From: Chara braunii
Lineage: Eukaryota > Streptophyta > Charophyceae > Charales > Characeae
Assembly: GCA_003427395.1 (NCBI GenBank)
Contig: BFEA01000047.1
Location: 1,053,441 to 1,117,440 of the forward strand
Direction: 5' to 3'
Length of the DNA stretch: 64,000 nt
Part shown: piece after piece, positions 58,521 through 64,000 of the stretch
Layout: each line of letters opens with the position of its first letter
How positions within the stretch are numbered: position 1 is the stretch's first letter
The notes under the pieces: generated by a model
The model's database searches: none
The model's input: only the letters and a program-made list of their open reading frames with translations
What the model was told of the DNA's origin: nothing
Made by a program: the position numbers and the translations under genes

Positions 58521-60760
58521 CATGACTCAGAAAAGGAGGATGACAGGAGATTTGAGGTCAGCTCCAAAAGAAAGATCAGCAAGTCGCAAGGGATCTGGAG
58601 GGAATGTCAGTCTACAGACAGAGAGACAATTTGCAGATATTTTTGAGAGAGTTTGACGAGTATGCATTCAAGAGAGGATGAGATGACCAAATGCAGCTAT
58701 CTAAAGTAAAAGAAGAAGGGGAGTGTAAGGTTGAGATAGAGAGATTGGCATCATGATCTGTGGGATGAAAGAGTTTTGGGACAAAAATGTGGACCGCTTT
58801 TGGAATGCTTCCAATAGATGATATTGAGGACAATATCATATTTGACGACGCAAACTTTGAGGACTTCATTGAAAGTATCCAGCTCTGTGCCGACAAAGAG
58901 AAGTGGGAGGAGGAAGAAAGAGGGAAGAAGGTACTGAAGAAAGTGGTGGTTAAAAAACGAAACAAGGTGACGAGGATCAAAGAGAACTCTGGTACTTGAG
59001 GAGACTTGATATTAAACCTTCAAAGAGCATACCCAAAGGAGTTGCGACAACGAAAGAGGAGAAAGAGACTACAAGATCAAAGATTATGGATTGGAAAGGG
59101 TGAAGGGAGTAAGAGCCAAGTAAGAGGAGAACAACAGAAGATTGAAAATGATGATGATGTACCTTTGAGTATGCTGCTTGGTAAGCCTATACCTCTTCCT
59201 AAAGAAAAAAGCAAATCCTCCTACGGTTCAACAAAAAGATCAGGCAAGCAGAAATGTGAAACAGAGGTATAAAAAAACAAAAAAAAATCATCCGAGGATA
59301 AGGGAAAGAAATAAGTTTTGCCTTAAAAGAAAGAGGGTGATCTGAAGGAAACAGAAAAAAGAAAGATCAAGGCGGGAAATGAGAAGGAACAAGGACCGAA
59401 AAATGATCAATGGTAGAACCAAAGGAGGAAGAAGGAGATTGACAGGGAAAGAGAGAAAAAAGAAAGAAAGAGAGAACAAGGAATGGAGGAACAAGGCAAT
59501 CAGGTCTATGAAAGAAGATCAATTACTTGCAGAGGCCGCATATGCAAGACTTGAGAGACTTGTGCTTTCTGAAATGGTGATTGGATTGAAATTGGTCTCT
59601 GAGGTTGACAGACTAATCAAGCTACATGAGATGTTTCAGATCGACTCAGCTTGGCTCTTCTATGAGAAGTCTGAAATCGAAGGGAGGTTGAGATAAAATG
59701 TGAGAGGAAGGGAGAATGAAGTTTTAAAAATCAAAGGGCATGATCTTCAAGAAAACCTAAGGGAAATGATTGAGCTCCTGACCCAAGGGTTTGTAGATTA
59801 CATACCAAACTCCTGAAGACTATCCATGAACTAAGAAGAAATGAGAAAGACCGAGATGAACATACAAGGAAGATGAAAAAAATTTGAATGCGAAAGTGCT
59901 GAGTGTAAAAACAGAGCAGAAAGAATTGAAGCTTCAGATAGTAGCATTGAGCACAGCCTGGAGTCACAAGAGCAAGGAAACAGAAAGGGAAGTGATTGAG
60001 AAAGACAAGTTATAAAGAAAGGTGGGACAACTATGCGACACGGTAAGTGAATTGGGGGAGGATATTGAAACAGAGATGACCACCATTGACGAAGTGAAAA
60101 AGAAATGAAAAAATAGGTGGGTTGAAATGGAAAAGAGAATGACAAAAGAGATGGAGGAGTTTAAAAAGAGTTTCCAAAAGACAGAGAGAGAGAGGATGAA
60201 GATCACCAAGGTAATGGATTGGAAGGAGTAAGAAGGGTTTGAAATCAGGGTGATTTTAAATATTGCTTCAAAGGGGGGGCAACCGAAGGGTGAAAACTCA
60301 AAGGAGGGGAAGCCAAAAGAAAATAAGTTACAACAGGAGATAGAGGAAGTAACCGATGGAACCATCACGACATTTCCTCAAGATACTTCGAAGGTCATTG
60401 AGTCTTTAACCTCAAAGGTAGGCGATAGAAAGAGGTCGTACTCAGAATTAGGGATACTTTCTCTTGGAGAACAGGGAGTCAGGTGGAAATAACATCACCA
60501 CCTCTCCCACCGTTGGCTAAGAGAACAAAAAAGGAGGAGAGAAAGTTGTGTTGGTATTGCATGAAAGAAGTACATATGAAGGACAACTGTCCTGGATTTA
60601 AGAAGGATAGGGAAAAAAGGTTGGTTCGTCTATATGAGAAGAATTTTTTTTTGATAAAATGATAAATATTGTTAAGAAGTCCAAGGAAGGGTTCAAAGTC
60701 CAACTGTACAAACAGTTGAGACTTGCTATGGAGGATTCGAAAGAAAATTATGGATAATCA
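58521..60760 (+). pseudogene. Gag-like region with CCHC zinc knuckle, located downstream of pol
   Basis: A Lys/Glu-rich, coiled-coil-like sequence begins MTQKRRMTGDLRSAPKER and continues in broken frames for 2 kb. It ends in KLCWYCMKEVHMKDNCP (60,544-60,594), a perfect C-x2-C-x4-H-x4-C nucleocapsid knuckle. Gag normally precedes protease, so its place after integrase is unusual: either a second element begins here or the copy is rearranged. No LTR was recognised between integrase and this region. Confidence 0.6.
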
Positions 60761-63700
60761 ATGAAGGACTTTAGACCTTTTTGCTTAAGCTCACAGTACG
60801 AATCTATACATTTTTCTTCCCTAGGATATAGTATCTGATAGGACTAAATGGTGAGTTTTTATTCATTTTTCTTTTCCTTTTGGTATAGTATCATGTTTTT
60901 ATGATAGGTCTAGGAACCCTCATGACACTTGTGCTTTTTGACTCGGCATTTGTATTCTATTAGAGCAGTTGGATTATGAATTATCATGAGAAAACAAACT
61001 TTGAATCTGAGAGATTGATAGTTTTTACCTTAACAGTATTTAGCGTAATTATTTATGTTTGTATGAGATTATCAATGTGAACACTTGCACTTCACACTTG
61101 GGCTGGTCTCTTTTTGTTTGGAGTGATTGATGAGGGATGTAAACGTCTACTAAGTCTTGAACTAGGTTGCTCAACAAAAACGTCTAAGAGTTCAAGAAAG
61201 GTAGGACTAAGTTGTGGCATGAAATGTCTCGAGTCTCAGAATTGTCATTTTTCATCTACTATTTTTTTCATGTAAACTTATTTAAAAGGGTATAAAGTGT
61301 CATGGCCTCGTTTGATATGTGAAAACCCTACTGAACAGGGAAGAATGTATTTTGACTAATATGAATGTTATTTTTGCCTTCTGACAAAGCAACTGGTCAG
61401 ACAAATATTTTGTTCTTAAACATTTTTCATGATCGTGTTAATGAAATGGATCCCCGAGACGCGTGTCTATCCAAGTCGTGATAAAAACTTGGGAGTCACG
61501 ACCCCCAAAGTGACAACTTGACGATGCCCCTCGTTCAACCACGAAACTGACAACCATTGTTTTTAATATATATATATATTTTGAGTAATAATCTTTTATT
61601 CATTAAGTGGCAACCTGACGAGGGAAGAAATAAATTTTATCTTGGTACATATTTTAAAAATGAACATCGTTCATCCACTTTAGGAGGTTAGTCTGAGGGA
61701 CCAAAATTTACCAAGCCTATGGTGGAAAATACGCATCACTGAGACACAACTCTAAGTGTGGGTTATTAATCAAGCAGGGCAACAGTCCTTCCGACTATGA
61801 CCTAGGACTAAAACCAGAAAGGGGGCTTCCTTAATGAAAGAATTAGTTCAGGTAGGTATCGAAGGAAAAATATGATAGGATGAATTTCACTCATTATTGC
61901 GTAACCAATACGAGCATCACCGTAGTGCAACTACATGGTGGGTCGTTGTTCCGGCCTGATCAACCGACTGTGGTGGGTTGAACCCAGGAATCGACGATCC
62001 CCTCGCTTTAGACTTCGGGTGGGACGGTAAGACTGATTAAGGTTAAAACCTGCGTCCAAAGATTGAGTTCCAAAATTTTAATACCTAATTCCTTGAACAC
62101 CAAACGAGATTTTGGTTAAAGTTGTGGAATAAGATTATCATTGTTTTTCTTGATGACCTCTGCAACTGCAGTACAGATCCAGTATTCCCACTCCAAGTTA
62201 TACTAAATACTTTCTTTGATACTATTATGTGGGGGGCCCGGGTTGAAACCCCGGCAGTGTGGACACATTAAGGAAGACGGTGAGGATCTTAGACTGAAAC
62301 TTTATCCAAAAAATCGAATTTTGACGACCTTGCTAAATCAGAAGACCTTTATTTTGCATATAGATTCCCCAGCGACAGGGACGTCGCTTAAGAAGGTATG
62401 GGAATACTGTCGGACCAAACACCCTTACCAAAGTATTTGGTTATGCTTTTTGCATATGATACAACATCGACATCGCCCACAGTGGCAGAGCCAATATAAA
62501 GTGGAATGTGACCATACTAATGTGACAACGTGAGACAAACTCCTCGTCCACTAAATTCAAGGTTGTTGGGCGACTACACAGGCCACCGCGACAAAACACA
62601 CGAGAGACAATGATGATTATTAGTTAAAACTTTCGACCGCTAGGATCGGAGCGTTGGTAAAAAAAAAGAAAACACGAAAACGCTCCGACAACGATTTTAG
62701 GTGGACAAGGACTTAAACGAAACAACGAAATAACATTAATTAATTTAATTTCACTAATAATGAATATGACAATAGTAAAAGGGGACGTCGGTTCATTCTG
62801 CCATAGCCTCAGAATGAGGTTATAAAATTAATTAAAACCCTGACCATGTGCCCGAGGCCACCAAATAAACGTGGTTTCCTACTTGAGAGTTACGCCAACT
62901 AAAATCAACATAATCCTACCTTCAAACGGACAGAGGGTCGTTACACCGGAAAAACCATGCGCTTATCCCCGACATATAGCGGGTTTGCTCCTCCTTTATC
63001 CAGAGTAGGAGTTAGTCCGATACGTTTACGTGCACGATTGGTAAAATCGAAGACATTGGGATCGAATCTATCCTGCCTGTGGGCCGAGTCCTTTTTGGTA
63101 GCAACTCACATTCTCGGCTCCACCCCTGATCATCCGAGACTTGAACCCGCGACCACAAGGATAGAAGAAGTTGGATTATGATATTGGGCTCCTACTCATG
63201 TCAGAAGTCCGACAGATGGGAGAACGAGATGTATGTTTGTAACAGTACAATTAAAGTTTCCTTGCTTTTCTTTCATTTTCTTCCACGAGGCTCCTTATGT
63301 TCCAACTCTGTACTTTATCGTAGCTAAGCGGAAGATTCATTGAAACTACCATTTGACTACCATTTGACCACGCCATGCATAGGTTCTTGGTACGGGGAAC
63401 GCTCTCCAACCAACCTAATTGCCAAGGAAAATGGAATGAATCTTTTGCTAGAATATCAAAAAGTACGCCAACGTTTTTGTTAGGAGTATGAATAGCGAAA
63501 TAACTAACCTGGGGCGTATATATAACCGTGCCTCTGAATCCAGGCAACTAACACGATTTGATTCATCTACAGTGTATGTATGGCATTATAGGAAGCATTA
63601 CGAATTTATTATGATTCATATTAATATTTATATGCATATTTTGCATGATTTATTTTTTGAGTTAGTGAGAATACAAGGGTTGAATCTGCCCCGTTCCGAC

Positions 63701-64000
63701 GAGCAGGTACTTCGAATATGAAGAGAATGGCAGAACTCGGCTAAGGCAGGGGAGTACTGGTAAAGGCAAGACCCGACGCGATCGCAAACTCATCAAGAGA
63801 GTCGGCCCACACACACAAGCTGAGTAGTGGATGCGAAAGCAAATATAGGCAAACCAGTACGAGATCGAGGGCGGCGGGCGCACGAGCGTTAGCAACTGCG
63901 TGAGTATGAGCAAGTTAAAGTGAGTGGAAACACTCGCATAATACAGCGACGTACGAATGCGACACTAGCGGGAGTTGATATTGCGAATGTGACACAATCG
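60761..64000. other. AT-rich tail, no gene recognised
   Basis: About 3.2 kb with no convincing coding frame. It may include untranslated or LTR sequence of the Ty3-like element, but no terminal repeat, primer-binding site or polypurine tract could be fixed. GGTCGCGGGTTCAAGTCTCG on the minus strand near 63,130-63,150 looks like a polymerase III B box, probably another tRNA-like repeat end. Confidence 0.4.

Noticed and set aside
62216-62533. 105-codon open frame in the right-hand tail
   Set aside because: No recognised motif; surrounding DNA is non-coding in character. Left unannotated.

Overview
The window is nuclear DNA from a large, repeat-rich eukaryotic genome, most likely a streptophyte (green plant lineage). 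The best evidence is one gene on the minus strand. Its exons can be spliced in phase into a plant UPL5-type HECT ubiquitin ligase: a long N-terminal region, a ubiquitin-like domain, an all-helical middle and the first part of the HECT domain. Introns of 4 to 22 kb, abundant CT/GA and CA microsatellites, decayed Ty3 and LINE elements and runs of N point to a draft assembly of a big genome. A charophyte such as Chara would fit, but the species is an inference and a fern or bryophyte is not excluded. Nothing looks bacterial: there are no operons, ribosome-binding sites or CRISPR.

The only gene I can support with confidence is the UPL5-like gene. Its first coding exon starts at 51,618 and the last one visible ends at 4,493. 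Six coding segments total 3,076 nt within 47 kb. Reading 5' to 3' on the minus strand they are 51,618-50,945; 28,609-28,169; 23,903-23,800; 17,417-17,170; 12,566-11,092; and 4,626-4,493. The first five junctions join in frame. A short segment between the last two was not found. The rest of the HECT domain, with its catalytic cysteine, must lie to the left of position 1.

The introns hold interspersed repeats. Two families of short inverted-repeat elements (MITEs) recur. Family A ends in CCGTCTTC and family B ends in AACCACCAGTAC; both appear to be flanked by TA. A tRNA-derived SINE family has four copies, and other tRNA-headed repeats occur. There is a broken hAT (DUF659) transposase at 14.9-15.6 kb, a decayed LINE ORF1-like tract with tandem duplications at 29.9-32.1 kb, and LINE ORF2 C-terminal fragments on both strands at 41.3-43.4 kb with MITEs beside or inside them. 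Local tandem duplications and minisatellites are common.

From 46 to 54 kb the DNA is dominated by CA, GA and CT microsatellites, one of them just upstream of the UPL5 start codon. From 53.6 to 60.8 kb lies a dead Ty3/gypsy element on the plus strand: protease (with an in-frame duplicated active-site block), reverse transcriptase, RNase H, integrase, and then, unexpectedly, a Gag-like region with a CCHC zinc knuckle downstream of pol. The last 3 kb is AT-rich and unassigned.
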